Shown here: piece by piece, positions 19,293-27,439 of the stretch
Layout: every line of letters starts with the position of its first letter
Position numbering within the stretch: position 1 is the stretch's first letter
Assembly: GCF_003065425.1 (NCBI RefSeq)
Contig: NZ_CP026949.1
Coordinates: 2,108,001 to 2,172,000 of the forward strand
Source of the DNA: Mycetocola zhujimingii
Lineage (GTDB): Bacteria > Actinomycetota > Actinomycetes > Actinomycetales > Microbacteriaceae
Length of the DNA stretch: 64,000 nt
Direction of reading: 5' to 3'
The notes under the pieces: model-generated
The model's database searches: none
What the model saw: only the letters and a program-made list of their open reading frames with translations
Told to the model about the DNA's origin: nothing
Made by a program: the position numbers and the translations under genes

Positions 19293-19709
19293 ATGGTTTC
19301 GGACAGTTCACGAGTGCCCGACGTCCTCGCGGAACGATACGGCCGATCACCCGGCACCCACCGGCGCGAGAAGAGACTCGGCATCATTGTCGCCGCGGCG
19401 TTCGCCGTCGTCCTCGTCGCCTGGGTCACGTGGGCGAGCCTCGACGCGGCGGGTTCGTCGCTGGAAACGAGGGACGTCGCGCACGCCATCGTCTCTGACA
19501 CCTCGGTCGAGGTGACGTTCCAGCTGACAGTTGAGCCGGAATCAACGACATACTGCGCTGTCCAGGCCCTCAATGAGCGGTTCGCCGTCGTCGGCTGGAA
19601 GATCATCGAAGTGCCTCCGTCTGAGATGCGAACCAGAACCCTCACCGAGGGGCTGAGAACCACGGAGCTGGCGAATACGGGTTTGATTTATCGTTGTTGG
19701 CTGGCCTAA
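19293..19709 (+). CDS. DUF4307 membrane-anchored protein
   Basis: A 138-residue protein of the actinobacterial DUF4307 family: a polar N-terminus with the VLAERYGR motif at about residues 10-17, one membrane span (about 28-48) and an extracellular beta-rich domain of about 90 residues that carries the conserved YCAVQALNERFAVVGWK stretch. Function is unknown. It lies between mca and greA as in M. tuberculosis (Rv1081c). The ATG at 19293 was preferred over TTG at 19290; GAGG precedes it closely. Confidence 0.88.
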   Translation: MVSDSSRVPDVLAERYGRSPGTHRREKRLGIIVAAAFAVVLVAWVTWASLDAAGSSLETRDVAHAIVSDTSVEVTFQLTVEPESTTYCAVQALNERFAVVGWKIIEVPPSEMRTRTLTEGLRTTELANTGLIYRCWLA

Positions 19710-19743
19710 GCTCTCCTGATACCCGCAACGCGGGTGGATGATT

Positions 19744-19776
19744 CGCCCTGACTCCCACGTCAGGGCGTCCGTTTTT
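19744..19776 (+). terminator. Intrinsic terminator or attenuator in the greA leader
   Basis: CGCCCTGAC (19744-19752) pairs perfectly with GTCAGGGCG (19759-19767) across a 6-base loop, followed by TCCGTTTTT to 19776. This is a textbook intrinsic terminator, and it ends only 16 bases before the greA ATG, with the greA ribosome-binding site GAGGAG just after the T-run. It may end the DUF4307 transcript, or attenuate greA. Confidence 0.85.
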
Positions 19777-19791
19777 AGTGAGGAGTTTCCC

Positions 19792-20283
19792 ATGGCTGCA
19801 GAGACGACGCAGGTCACCTTCCTGACCCAGGAAGCTTACGATCGACTCGCCGCTGAACTCGCAGAGTTGTCGTCGGTCGGACGCGAAGAGATCGCCAAGA
19901 AGATCGAATCGGCTCGCGAAGAAGGCGACCTCAAGGAAAACGGCGGCTACCACGCCGCGAAGGATGAGCAGGGCAAGCAGGAGGCACGAATCCGCACCCT
20001 GACCCAGCTGCTGCGCGACGCCACAGTGTCAGAAGCACCGACGAGCCACGGTGTCGTCGAATCAGGAACGGTCATCACGGCGACCGTCGCCGGCGGCGAA
20101 GAGGTCTTCCTCCTCGGCAACCGCGAGATCGCCGCAGACTCCGATGTCGACGTCTACAGCGAGCAGAGCCCGCTGGGCAGCGCGATCCTCGGCATGAAGA
20201 TCGGTGAATCGACCACGTACGCCGCACCGAACGGCAAGGAAATCTCCGTCACCATCCTCAAGGTTGAGACCTACACCGGCTGA
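19792..20283 (+). CDS. greA: Transcription elongation factor GreA
   Basis: A 163-residue GreA. The N-terminal coiled coil (residues about 10-80) contains the acidic tip signature SAREEGDLKENGGYHAAKDEQG, which enters the RNA polymerase secondary channel and stimulates cleavage of backtracked transcripts; the D/E pair (EGDLKEN) is intact. The C-terminal FKBP-like domain ends in ATYxxPNGKEISVTIL-type sequence. GTGAGGAG lies 7 bases before the ATG. A terminator-like hairpin occupies the leader and a perfect hairpin follows the gene. Confidence 0.97.
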   Translation: MAAETTQVTFLTQEAYDRLAAELAELSSVGREEIAKKIESAREEGDLKENGGYHAAKDEQGKQEARIRTLTQLLRDATVSEAPTSHGVVESGTVITATVAGGEEVFLLGNREIAADSDVDVYSEQSPLGSAILGMKIGESTTYAAPNGKEISVTILKVETYTG

Positions 20284-20302
20284 TCCAGCCGCCAGCGACA
20301 TA

Positions 20303-20340
20303 ACAACGCACCCGGCCGATTCTTCGGCCGGGTGCGTTGT
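20303..20340. terminator. Perfect bidirectional terminator between greA and ilvA
   Basis: A perfect 17-base-pair stem: ACAACGCACCCGGCCGA at 20303-20319 and its complement at 20324-20340, with a 4-base loop. It lies between the convergent greA and ilvA stops and can serve both. Confidence 0.88.
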
Positions 20341-20345
20341 GCGTT

Positions 20346-21587
20346 TCAGTCCTCGACGATGTGCGGGTCGTACCCAGCGGCGCGGAGCGTCTCCACGACG
20401 AGGTCGCGGTGCTCAGGGCCCCTGGTCTCGACGCTGAGTTCGAGTTCAACCTCGCCGATCTTCAGCCCGTGGCCGTGGCGGGTGTGCAGAACCTCGATGA
20501 CGTTTGCATTGGCCTGTGCAACCAGTTCGGAGGTGCGCGCGAGCTGGCCGGGACGGTCAGGCAGCGGGATCCGAAGCGTCAGGTAGCGATCGGATGCCGC
20601 GAGGCCGTGGCTGATGACGCTCTGCATCAGCAGTGGGTCGATGTTGCCGCCGGAGAGCACGACGACGGTGGGGCCCTCCGGTGCCACCTTTCCGGCGAGG
20701 ATGGCCGCGACCCCCGCTGCACCAGCCGGCTCGACAACGAGCTTGGCCCGCTCGAGGAGCACAAGCAGGGCCTTCGCCATGTCATCTTCGCTGACCGTCA
20801 CGATCTCATCGACGAGTTCGCGGATCAGGTCGAAGTTGAGGATGCCGGGTCTGCCGACGGCGATACCGTCAGCGATGGTCGGCGTGATCGCCACGTCGAC
20901 GGGGTAGCCCGCCTCGAGCGAAGCGGGATAGGCCGAGGCGTTGGCTGCCTGCACGCCGATCACCCGGACGGTCCTGCCCTCGGCTGCAGCACGCTGCTTG
21001 ACCGCAGCGGCGACCCCGGAGATGAGCCCGCCCCCTCCGATCGGAACGATCACCGTCTGCACGTCGGGGGTTTCGTCGTAGATCTCGAGTCCGAGCGTGC
21101 CCTGCCCGGTGATGACATCGATGTGGTCGTACGGCGGGATGAAGACCGCGCCGGTTTCGACAGCGTATTCGGCTGCGGCGAGCAGCGGTTCCGCGACGGT
21201 GTGGCCACGGAGGACGACCTCGGCGCCGTAGCTCTTGGTCGCCTGCAACTTGGGCAGCGGAACCCCGACCGGCATGAAGATCGTCGCCGCGATCCCGAGT
21301 TCGCGTGCGGCGAAGGCGACGCCCTGCGCGTGGTTGCCCGCGGAAGCCGCGACCACTCCCCTGGCCTTCTCCTCATCGGAAAGCTGCGCCATCCGGTTAT
21401 ACGCTCCCCGGATCTTGTACGAACCGGTCCTCTGGAGGTTCTCACACTTGAGATAGACCGGAGCCCCGAGCAATTCAGCGAGGTAGCGGGAACTCTCCAT
21501 CGGTGTCTGGTCGGCGACCCGGCTGACGAGCCGTCTGGCCGTCTCCAGCTGTTCGAGTGTTGGACCAGCGAGGGAGGTTTCAGGCAT
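20346..21587 (-). CDS. ilvA: Threonine ammonia-lyase (threonine dehydratase)
   Basis: A 413-residue PLP enzyme that deaminates L-threonine to 2-oxobutanoate, the first step to isoleucine. The PLP lysine is K58 in GSYKIRGAYN; ASAGNHAQGVA and the glycine loop IGGGGLISG are visible. A single ACT-like regulatory domain fills about residues 330-413 (RIPLPDRPGQLARTSELV, IEVLHTRHGHGL), the short form common in Gram-positives. The ATG at 21587 begins the conserved sequence; the open frame extends 38 codons upstream into the transporter gene and is discounted. It overlaps the upstream transporter stop by 8 bases. Confidence 0.94.
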   Translation of the reverse strand: MPETSLAGPTLEQLETARRLVSRVADQTPMESSRYLAELLGAPVYLKCENLQRTGSYKIRGAYNRMAQLSDEEKARGVVAASAGNHAQGVAFAARELGIAATIFMPVGVPLPKLQATKSYGAEVVLRGHTVAEPLLAAAEYAVETGAVFIPPYDHIDVITGQGTLGLEIYDETPDVQTVIVPIGGGGLISGVAAAVKQRAAAEGRTVRVIGVQAANASAYPASLEAGYPVDVAITPTIADGIAVGRPGILNFDLIRELVDEIVTVSEDDMAKALLVLLERAKLVVEPAGAAGVAAILAGKVAPEGPTVVVLSGGNIDPLLMQSVISHGLAASDRYLTLRIPLPDRPGQLARTSELVAQANANVIEVLHTRHGHGLKIGEVELELSVETRGPEHRDLVVETLRAAGYDPHIVED

Positions 21588-22971
21588 CCGGGTCGACCTT
21601 GTCTGTCGTTTTGTGCTGCGAAGGGGCGGGAGAGAGCGAGACACGGCCGGCGCGCGGTTTCCGGATCCGGCGGGCAGCCGGAACCGTCTGCCAGAGCACA
21701 TCGCTGAAGACCAGTGGCGTGCCAGAGGTGATTCGCCACGCCCCCGAGGAGATGTATCGCGTCATCACATTGATCATGGCGGCCAGCGGAACCGCGAAAA
21801 GGGCACCGGGGATACCGGCAAGGAAACTGCCGGCGGCGACGACGAGGACGACACCGAGCGGGTGGACCTTGACAGCGGCGCCCATGAGAAGCGGCTGGAG
21901 CACGTGCCCCTCGAGCTGCTGCACCAGCAGGACGACGCCGATCATGATCAGCGCGACCACCCAGCCGTTGTAGACGAGCGCGATGAACGCGGCGATCGTC
22001 CCCGTGATGACGGCACCAACGATCGGGACGAACGACCCAAGGAAGACCAGTACGGCGATGGGGATGGCGAGGGGCACACCGAGGATCGCTGCGCCGAGAC
22101 CGATTCCGAACGCGTCGATCGATGCCACGAGGATCTGCGTGCGCGCGTAGTTCGTGAGGGTGGACCACCCCGCCCTGCCCGCGCCGTCGATCGCCGGCCT
22201 GGCCTTCTTCGGCCCGAGCCGCACAATCCAGCGCCAGATGCCGTCGCCGTCGATGAGTACGAAGAGCAGGCAGAACAGCGCGAGGAACAACCCCGCGACG
22301 CCGTGTCCGAGCGTTGTACCGATCGAAAGCGCGCCACTCCACAGAGCACTGCCATCCTCCTGCACGCTTCGCGTGACATCCGAGATCAGATCGTTGAGCT
22401 GCGTCTCGGTGATGCCGAAGGGAGACTGAAGGAGAGCCGTTCGCAGGTCGTTGAACGACTCGACAGTGCGGGTGCGTACCTCGCGGAAATCCCTCGTGAT
22501 CTGCCAGATTGCCAGCCAGAGCAGACCGCCGACAACGGCTATCGCGCCGAGGATCGCCGTCGCGATCGCGAGGCCGCGTGGCCACCGGTGGCGAACGAGC
22601 AATGTGATGAGCGGACTGAGCAGTGCCGCGACGATGACCGCGATGAAAAGCGGAATGACGATGAGCCGCAGCTGGATGACGACGAGAACCACCACAGCGA
22701 TAGCCGCGGCGATTACGAGGAACCGCCACGCCCATGCGGCCGCTATCCGGACCGGGCGAGGGACGTCGTTATCGTCGGTATTGTCTGCCTCGAGCTCGTC
22801 CGCCAGGACCAGCGATGTTTCGTCCTGCGGGGCAGCTGCCTGCGCGCTGGCGGGGCTATCGGCAGAGTCCGCAACGGGCTCGGCCACCGCCTCTGCCGCG
22901 CTCCCCGCTGGCACTGCGGATACCCGTGAGAACACTCGTCCCCACCACGATTCCTCCGTCGACTTTGCCAC
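21580..22971 (-). CDS. AI-2E family (TqsA/YdiK-type) membrane transporter
   Basis: A 463-residue permease of the autoinducer-2 exporter-like family. An Ala/Glu/Asp-rich tail of about 75 residues precedes eight membrane spans. Family features include the paired early helices (about 78-125), a long extracytoplasmic segment (about 160-220), and the GxxxPxxGAxITG-like stretch FLGSFVPIVGAVITGTIAAFIALVYNG near residue 330. Members export AI-2, glucose-like or lipid substrates or exchange Na+/H+; the substrate is unknown here. Overlap with ilvA suggests co-transcription, but the functional link is unclear. Confidence 0.9.
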   Translation of the reverse strand: MAKSTEESWWGRVFSRVSAVPAGSAAEAVAEPVADSADSPASAQAAAPQDETSLVLADELEADNTDDNDVPRPVRIAAAWAWRFLVIAAAIAVVVLVVIQLRLIVIPLFIAVIVAALLSPLITLLVRHRWPRGLAIATAILGAIAVVGGLLWLAIWQITRDFREVRTRTVESFNDLRTALLQSPFGITETQLNDLISDVTRSVQEDGSALWSGALSIGTTLGHGVAGLFLALFCLLFVLIDGDGIWRWIVRLGPKKARPAIDGAGRAGWSTLTNYARTQILVASIDAFGIGLGAAILGVPLAIPIAVLVFLGSFVPIVGAVITGTIAAFIALVYNGWVVALIMIGVVLLVQQLEGHVLQPLLMGAAVKVHPLGVVLVVAAGSFLAGIPGALFAVPLAAMINVMTRYISSGAWRITSGTPLVFSDVLWQTVPAARRIRKPRAGRVSLSPAPSQHKTTDKVDPDA

Positions 22972-23041
22972 CGGATCAGTCTATGCCGCTCGGCTTTCCG
23001 TGGGAGGAATGCGACAGCTGTCTGTGCTAACCGCTAACCTC

Positions 23042-24283
23042 ATGCCGATGACGAACTCGCTCTCACCTTCGCTAGCCCGCCGGATCGCTCTCGCCGCCCA
23101 GGGGTTCGGTCGCCCGCGGCCCGCAGTCGTCGGCACGCGCCAGCTCAACGCGGCGATCGAGCGCGCTGAGGTTCTCCAGATCGACTCCGTCAACGTCTTC
23201 GAACGCAGCCACTACCTTCCGCTGTTCGCGCGGCTCGGCGCGTACGACAAACAAGCGCTCGATCGGCTCACCTTTCGGCCAGGGCGCTACATCGAGTACT
23301 GGGGCCACGAGGCGACGGTGATGCCCGTGGAATCCTGGCCGCTGTTCCGCTGGCGGATGGACGCCTTTCGGGCTCGGAGCCTGACAGATCCCGACAGCTG
23401 GGCAAACGCCAACGGGCCGTTCCTCGACTGGCTCCGCTGCGAGCTGGCGGACAAGGGGCCGCTCGCGGCGAGCGAGATTGAGCACGACGCGAACCGGCGA
23501 ACCGGACCGTGGTGGGGCTGGTCTGACGTGAAAATCGGGCTCGAAACACTGTTCCGCTGGGGCGAAATCGTCTCGGCCGGTCGTTCCGGCTTCGAGCGAA
23601 GGTACGCGCTTGCGACACAGATCCTGCCCCAGAGCATCCTCGACCGTGACGTCAGCCGCGGCGACGCCATCCGTGAGCTCGTGCGGAAGGGTGCCGCCGC
23701 CCACGGTGTCGGAACCCTGGACGATATCGCCGACTATTTCCGGCTGCCTCTCGCCGATGCGAAGACTGCGGTCGCCGAACTCGAGGACGCGGGCGATCTG
23801 GTTCCCGTCACCGTCCCTGGCTGGATGCGCGGAACACAGCCGCGCCAGGCCTGGCTCGCGAGTACGGCACGCCGCCCGAGGTCGATCACAGCGGATGCCC
23901 TGCTCTCCCCGTTCGACCCGGTGGTCTGGGCACGGCCGCGGGCAGAGCGACTGTTCGGGTTCCACTACCGGATCGAGATCTACACCCCGAAACACAAGCG
24001 CGTCCACGGCTATTACGTGCTCCCTGTCCTCCTCGACGACACCATCGCCGCGCGAGTCGACCTCAAGAACGACCGCCAGGCGAAGACGCTTCGCGTTCAG
24101 GCGGCCTGGCTCGAGCCCGGCGCGCCGACCGATACGGCAGACCGGCTGGCCGCCCTGATCACCGAAACTGCCCGCTGGCAGGGTGCCGATCAGGTCACCG
24201 TCGCCGACCGTGGCACCCTATCTGGGGGTCTCGCGAGCGCACTCCGCGTAGCTGTCAGGCCAGATGGGGACAACTCCCCATAA
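23042..24283 (+). CDS. Winged-helix DNA glycosylase of the YcaQ/AlkX (HTH_42) family
   Basis: A 413-residue YcaQ-type protein with tandem winged helices. The family signature QIDSVNVFERSHYLPLFARLG is near residues 44-64, followed by the conserved YWGHEATVMP at about 86-95, the QxQ-type catalytic region in this family being less clear by eye. C-terminal marks include LSPFDPVVWARPRAERLFGFHYRIEIYTP. YcaQ and its relatives (AlkX, AlkZ) excise bulky or cross-linked alkylated bases, and AlkZ protects azinomycin producers. An in-frame second Met lies at 23048. The start follows a 70-base gap divergent from the transporter gene. Confidence 0.9.
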   Translation: MPMTNSLSPSLARRIALAAQGFGRPRPAVVGTRQLNAAIERAEVLQIDSVNVFERSHYLPLFARLGAYDKQALDRLTFRPGRYIEYWGHEATVMPVESWPLFRWRMDAFRARSLTDPDSWANANGPFLDWLRCELADKGPLAASEIEHDANRRTGPWWGWSDVKIGLETLFRWGEIVSAGRSGFERRYALATQILPQSILDRDVSRGDAIRELVRKGAAAHGVGTLDDIADYFRLPLADAKTAVAELEDAGDLVPVTVPGWMRGTQPRQAWLASTARRPRSITADALLSPFDPVVWARPRAERLFGFHYRIEIYTPKHKRVHGYYVLPVLLDDTIAARVDLKNDRQAKTLRVQAAWLEPGAPTDTADRLAALITETARWQGADQVTVADRGTLSGGLASALRVAVRPDGDNSP

Positions 24284-24379
24284 AATCGCGTGTTTTCGCG
24301 CTCAAACCGGCCATTGGACCACTCGCACTGGTGTTAGGTTTGCTTCGATCACACTCCGACGAAAGGCAGCACTTTCCCA

Positions 24380-25711
24380 ATGGTCATGGACGACAAGACA
24401 CCAGATTCTCACGGGGGCGACAGCTCGGTGCCGAATGGGAACACCCCAAACGCACCACAGCAGCCGACGGACGGCACCGCGGCCAACCCCTCGAACCAGG
24501 CGTACACCGAAGGCCAGACCTACGCCCAGAACGCGTACGGCCAGGCGCCGGGACAGCCAGCGGCCGCATCCGCAGCGCCCACACCGCCGTACGGCCAGGG
24601 CGACCCGAACGCGTCCGCACCGCAGCAGCCCTATGGACAGGGCACTGGCCAGGGCGGGTTCCCCCAGCCCGGTGCGTACGGCGGACAGGGTGGAGGCTCC
24701 TTCCCCCCGAGCAGCCCTCGTCCACCGGCAGACCCCAAGAAGAAGAAGAAGATCATCCTCTTCAGCGCCATCGCTGCTGGACTGGTTCTCCTGCTCATCA
24801 TCGCGATCGTTGTGATCAACATGGTCAACAAGAACCAGTACGGTCCAGAGGCGACCGTCAAGAGCTACCTGACCGCGATCAGCCAGGGCAAGGCCTCGAC
24901 GGCCAATAAGCTCGTCGACCCGGGAGTCAAGAAGGACGCAGCAGCCCTTCTCTCCGACGACGTTCTCAAGGAGTCGAAGGCTCTGATGAAGAACCCCAAG
25001 GTCGTTGATGTCAGCACCCGTGGGGACTCCGCGGACGTGGAGATCAGCTACAGCATCGATGGAACCGCATATGACGGCGTCGTGCAGCTCAGCAAGGACG
25101 GCAAGCAGGGCGTCTTCTTCGACAAGTGGACGATCGACAAGCCGCTGCTCGCCTCGGTCTACGTCTACACCAACGAGGGCGAAATGGTCTCGGTCAACGG
25201 TACCGACGTCAACTTCGGTAAGAAGTACGAACTTCTCGCCTACCCGGCGGCGTACGAGATCGGCGCACCGGAGAGCAGCTTCTTCGAAGCTGAGGCACAG
25301 ACGTTCGTCGCAGCCACCGGCTCGAAGGCATCCTACGACTCGATCGACCTCGAACTGAAGCCGACCGAGGAGCTGAACGCGGCGGTCCAGGAGAAGGTCA
25401 ACGAGTACCTCGACACCTGCGCAACGCAGACTGTTCCCGATCCGGAAAACTGCAACCTGCGCAGCCTGTACTACTTCGACTTCAGCGGTGAGCCGACCTT
25501 CTCGTACAAGGTCGACAAGTACCCGGTGGTCACGGTCGATGAGTCCGGCGCGTACTTCACCGCCAAGGAAGGCAAGGTCACCGGAACCGCAACGGGCGAG
25601 CTCGCTTACCCGGGCGGCCAGGGAACCTTCATCTACCCGTGGGAAGACTGGGCGATCAACGGCAGCATCGTCATCGATGGAGACGAAATCACCATCGAGG
25701 ACCTCTACTAG
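24380..25711 (+). CDS. Single-span surface protein with low-complexity cytoplasmic tail
   Basis: A 443-residue protein I do not recognise as a named family. Residues 1-118 are a disordered Gln/Pro/Gly/Ala-rich region with repeated YGQ-type motifs, then a lysine cluster (PKKKKK), one membrane span (about 125-145) and an acidic extracellular part of about 295 residues. The extracellular part opens like an NTF2-like domain (GPEATVKSYLTAISQGKASTANKLVDPG) and continues beta-rich; two cysteines (near 352 and 360) could pair. The layout recalls TcaA-type envelope sensors, but that is only a similarity of plan. The gene stands alone and ends in a strong terminator. Confidence 0.75.
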   Translation: MVMDDKTPDSHGGDSSVPNGNTPNAPQQPTDGTAANPSNQAYTEGQTYAQNAYGQAPGQPAAASAAPTPPYGQGDPNASAPQQPYGQGTGQGGFPQPGAYGGQGGGSFPPSSPRPPADPKKKKKIILFSAIAAGLVLLLIIAIVVINMVNKNQYGPEATVKSYLTAISQGKASTANKLVDPGVKKDAAALLSDDVLKESKALMKNPKVVDVSTRGDSADVEISYSIDGTAYDGVVQLSKDGKQGVFFDKWTIDKPLLASVYVYTNEGEMVSVNGTDVNFGKKYELLAYPAAYEIGAPESSFFEAEAQTFVAATGSKASYDSIDLELKPTEELNAAVQEKVNEYLDTCATQTVPDPENCNLRSLYYFDFSGEPTFSYKVDKYPVVTVDESGAYFTAKEGKVTGTATGELAYPGGQGTFIYPWEDWAINGSIVIDGDEITIEDLY

Positions 25712-25729
25712 TCACCAGCACCAAGAAAC

Positions 25730-25765
25730 AACCGGGGCGAGCCGAAAGGCTCGCCCCGGTTTTTT
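25730..25765 (+). terminator. Intrinsic terminator with GAAA tetraloop
   Basis: AACCGGGGCGAGCC (25730-25743) and its perfect complement (25748-25761) close on a GAAA tetraloop and run into TTTTT. It ends the surface-protein gene and can act against the opposing htpX. Confidence 0.93.
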
Positions 25766-25777
25766 GTGCGGGTGGCG

Positions 25778-26662
25778 CTAGAACCCGCCGCCGATCTCGC
25801 GGAGCCTGGCGACACGGTCCGCAATCGGCGGATGCGTCGAGAACAGACGCTCGACCCTGCTCGGCTTCGCCGGGTCGGCGATCCACAGGTGTGCCATTGA
25901 CGTGTTTTGACGCCTCATCGGCCGGCCGTACGCCTCAAGTTTCTGAAGAGCGCTCGCGAGGGCATCCGGATGCCGCGTCGTCAGCGCCGCTGTCGCGTCG
26001 GCGAGGTACTCGCGCTGGCGCGAGACAGCGAGCTGGACAAGGCTCGCCAGCAACGGAGCCACGATCATGGCGACGAGACCGAAGATCAGCACTATCGGGT
26101 TACCGCCCGAGTTGTTGTTTCGGTTGCCGCCACCGAACCAGGCGAGACGCAGGAACATATCGGCGATGAAGCCAACAGCAACGACGAGACCGAAGACGAT
26201 CATCGACACCCTGATGTCGTAGTTGCGCACGTGCCCGAGCTCGTGGGCCATGACGCCCTCGAGTTCTGAATCGGTCAGAATCTCGAGCAGCCCCGTCGTC
26301 GCGGCCACCGACGCGTGTTCCGGGTCGCGCCCGGTGGCAAAGGCATTCGGTGCCGGGTCGTCGATGAGATAGACCTTCGGCATCGGTGACCCCGTCGTGA
26401 TCGCGAGGTTCTCCACGATTCGGTAAAGCCGCGGGTTGTCCCTCTTCTCGATCTCGCGGCCCCCGCTCATGGCGATGGTCTGACTCGCCGCGAAGAAGTA
26501 CTGGAAGACGGCATACAGCGTCGCACCGACGAGCGTCATTACCGTGATGCTCGGGCTGTTGTACACATACCCGGCCAGGGCTCCGAGTCCGCCGATGATC
26601 AGCAGGAAGAACAGGATGATGAGCACGGTGTTCACCTTGTTCTTACGGATGGCCCTGTACAT
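25778..26662 (-). CDS. htpX: M48 zinc metalloprotease, HtpX-like
   Basis: A 294-residue membrane metalloprotease. The zinc motif HELGH is at residues 140-144 and the third ligand region SRQREYLADA follows near residue 212. Two N-terminal spans (about 12-33 and 38-60) and two between the metal sites (about 150-172 and 188-210) give the HtpX topology. HtpX degrades misfolded membrane proteins. It follows lemA on the same strand, an association seen in many bacteria, with an intercistronic hairpin between them. Confidence 0.94.
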   Translation of the reverse strand: MYRAIRKNKVNTVLIILFFLLIIGGLGALAGYVYNSPSITVMTLVGATLYAVFQYFFAASQTIAMSGGREIEKRDNPRLYRIVENLAITTGSPMPKVYLIDDPAPNAFATGRDPEHASVAATTGLLEILTDSELEGVMAHELGHVRNYDIRVSMIVFGLVVAVGFIADMFLRLAWFGGGNRNNNSGGNPIVLIFGLVAMIVAPLLASLVQLAVSRQREYLADATAALTTRHPDALASALQKLEAYGRPMRRQNTSMAHLWIADPAKPSRVERLFSTHPPIADRVARLREIGGGF

Positions 26663-26691
26663 TCAGTGTCCTTTCAACGGATACAACAAAG

Positions 26692-26725
26692 GCTCGAGCG
26701 CGCAGCTAGTGCCGCGCCCGAGCCC
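26692..26725 (-). terminator. Intercistronic hairpin between lemA and htpX
   Basis: GGCTCGAGCGCG (26692-26703) pairs with CGCGCCCGAGCC (26714-26725), one mismatch. On the minus strand it follows the lemA stop and is followed by TTTGTTGT, so it could partly terminate after lemA or stabilise its mRNA end. Confidence 0.6.
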
Positions 26726-26749
26726 CTGTGAGGATAAAGTCTTGCTTCG

Positions 26750-27316
26750 CTAGAACTGCACGCGCGGCGGCTCGGCGATCGCTGCGTTGTCCGTGACCTC
26801 GAAGAACTCGCGTTCGCTGAATCCGAGGTTCTTTGCGATGAGGTTGTTCGGGAAGACCTTGATCTTCGTGTTAAGTTCGCGAACGCCACCGTTGTAGAAC
26901 CGGCGCGATGCCTGGATCTTGTCTTCGGTGTCGACGAGCTCGCCCTGGAGCTGCAGGTAGTTCTGGCTGGCCTGCAACTGCGGGTAGGCCTCTGCCACGG
27001 CAAAGATCGACTTGAGCGCCTGCTGCATGTGGTTCTCAGCGGCGGACGCGTCGTGCGGACCCTGCGCAGACAGCGTCTCGGCCCTCGCGCGCGTCACGTT
27101 CTCGAAGACAGCCTTCTCGTGTGCCGCGTACCCCTTGACCGATTCGATCAGGTTGGGGATGAGGTCGGCACGGCGCTTGAGCTGGACGGTGATGTCGCTC
27201 CACGCCTCGTCAACGCGTACGTTCAGAGACACCAGTGAGTTGTAGGTGACCCAAAAGTAGATGCCGACGATAACCGCCAGCGCGACGATGATGAGTACAG
27301 GAATGAGCCATTCCAT
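26750..27316 (-). CDS. lemA: LemA family protein
   Basis: A 188-residue LemA-type protein: one N-terminal membrane span (residues 1-24, with WLIPVLIIVALAVIVGIYFWV) and a four-helix bundle with the family motifs YNSLVSLNVRVDEAWSDITVQLKRRADLIPNLIESVKGYA and RFYNGGVRELNTKIKVFPNNLIA in successive pieces. Function is unsettled; in many bacteria lemA and htpX are neighbours and may act in membrane protein quality control or surface presentation. A TAGAAT hexamer about 55 bases before the ATG could be its -10 box. Confidence 0.94.
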   Translation of the reverse strand: MEWLIPVLIIVALAVIVGIYFWVTYNSLVSLNVRVDEAWSDITVQLKRRADLIPNLIESVKGYAAHEKAVFENVTRARAETLSAQGPHDASAAENHMQQALKSIFAVAEAYPQLQASQNYLQLQGELVDTEDKIQASRRFYNGGVRELNTKIKVFPNNLIAKNLGFSEREFFEVTDNAAIAEPPRVQF

Positions 27317-27439
27317 GCGTGTGCTCCTAAGGGGTTGCTAGCGGTTCGAAACTCGACGTGTCCTTCTATTCTACGGGTGAGCACCGCTGGTGATCCCGAT
27401 GATTATCCCTGTTTCAGGGCAAACGCTCGGCAGGGACGT

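Noticed and set aside
21613-22929. A 438-codon open frame on the plus strand across the AI-2E-type transporter gene
   Set aside because: Its product is rich in Arg/Asp/Gly with no domain, a typical antisense shadow of a high-GC gene; the minus-strand gene has clear membrane spans and family motifs.
24264-24281. Inverted repeat ATGGGGA / TCCCCAT at the end of the YcaQ-type gene
   Set aside because: It overlaps the stop codon, is followed by AAAA rather than T, and is short; not a credible terminator on the plus strand.
27407-27419. CCCTG-TTT-CAGGG hairpin between lemA and the lactone oxidase gene
   Set aside because: Only five base pairs and no T-run; too weak to call a terminator.
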